Origin: Flavobacteriaceae bacterium
Lineage (GTDB): Bacteria > Bacteroidota > Bacteroidia > Flavobacteriales > Flavobacteriaceae
Direction: 5' to 3'
Assembly (NCBI GenBank): GCA_947443815.1
Contig: CANEXR010000167.1
Coordinates: 1-6,414, forward strand
Length of the DNA: 6,414 bases
Shown here: positions 6,156-6,414 of the stretch, in pieces
Position numbering within the stretch: the stretch's first letter is position 1
Layout of the letters: each line of letters starts with the position of its first letter
Notes under the pieces: generated by a model
Database searches by the model: none
Seen by the model: only the letters and a program-made list of their open reading frames with translations
Told to the model about the DNA's origin: nothing
Translations under genes and position numbers: made by a program

Positions 6156-6414
6156 TTAAATAGCTGAAGCAGCTTCTTTTTTTTCATTGAATAATAACGC
6201 AAAAATCACAAAAACAGCTAATGCAATCCCCGCAGGAATAATCCAAACCATTTCCCAGTTTATTGCTCCGTCAACAGTTTTATAATTATCGGTTATCCAG
6301 CCAGCAACTGCAAAACCAATTAACATACCAACTCCGTAGGTAGCAAGAGTTATTAATCCTTGAGCAGCGCTTTTGTATTTTTCTCCTGCTTTTGAATTGG
6401 TATAAATTTGCCCA
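6156..6414 (-). CDS. MFS transporter, nucleoside:H+ symporter type, C-terminal part (5' end outside window)
   Basis: Reading the minus strand from base 6413 gives 85 residues, starting GQIYTNSKAGEKYKSAAQGL and ending NEKKEAASAI before a TAA at 6158-6156. There are two membrane segments, about residues 19-39 (LITLATYGVGMLIGFAVAGW) and 57-75 (IIPAGIALAVFVIFALLF), corresponding to TM11 and TM12 of an MFS carrier. A short polar basic tail follows. The order 'AAQGL, TM11, GWITDNYKTVDGAINWEMVW, TM12' strongly resembles the end of E. coli NupG and XapB (nucleoside:H+ symporter family), where VDYYTT...DWQTIW occupies the same place. The protein sits in the inner membrane and imports a small solute with protons. 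Given its two periplasmic TIM-barrel partners the solute could be a sugar derivative rather than a nucleoside. It is the first gene of the operon visible here; its promoter lies beyond the right edge. Confidence 0.82.
   Translation of the reverse strand, partial: GQIYTNSKAGEKYKSAAQGLITLATYGVGMLIGFAVAGWITDNYKTVDGAINWEMVWIIPAGIALAVFVIFALLFNEKKEAASAI

Noticed and set aside
6162..6184. AGCTG-AAG-CAGCT hairpin followed by a T run on the plus strand
   Set aside because: It lies in the coding end of the transporter; the T run faces the plus strand, where no gene ends, and the stem is only 5 bp.

Overview
The window is an AT-rich chromosomal segment that looks like it comes from a flavobacterium (Bacteroidota, Flavobacteriaceae, Flavobacterium-like). 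The evidence is a strong preference for A/T in third codon positions, A-rich leaders in place of clear Shine-Dalgarno sites, a signal peptide ending in A-Q as is common in the group, and two matches to the Bacteroidota sigma factor consensus TAnnTTTG. No RNA gene, insertion sequence, CRISPR array or phage gene is visible. There is no gene-free stretch longer than about 130 bases.

Layout. (1) Bases 1-512 (+): the C-terminal part of an ATP-grasp ligase-type enzyme cut by the window edge. (2) Bases 611-2266 (+): a secreted M1-family zinc metallopeptidase with a complete HEXXH-X18-E site. (3) Bases 2325-3161 (-): an AraC-family regulator with an N-terminal cupin-like sensor domain. (4) Bases 3162-3290: a divergent intergenic region with one -7 promoter element on each strand. 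(5) Bases 3291-4295 (+): a PhyH-family Fe(II)/2-oxoglutarate dioxygenase. (6) Bases 4294-4330: a strong symmetric hairpin flanked by A and T runs, able to end transcription from both sides. (7) Bases 4353-6414 (-): a three-gene operon whose order of transcription is an MFS transporter of the nucleoside:H+ symporter type (only its C-terminal 85 residues are in the window; its stop and tail were read directly from the sequence), then a hydroxypyruvate-isomerase-like TIM barrel, then a second xylose-isomerase-like TIM barrel. Both TIM-barrel proteins carry twin-arginine signal peptides.

How the genes may work together. The right half (2325 to the end) reads as a small catabolic locus: an AraC-type small-molecule sensor, a divergent oxygenase that is its obvious candidate target, and a convergent operon with an uptake transporter and two exported sugar isomerase/epimerase/lyase-like enzymes. 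Tat export of the two TIM barrels implies that a carbohydrate or polyol is processed in the periplasm before uptake. The substrate cannot be read from the sequence. The two left-hand genes look unrelated to this locus. All enzyme families here are known; what is unusual is their combination.
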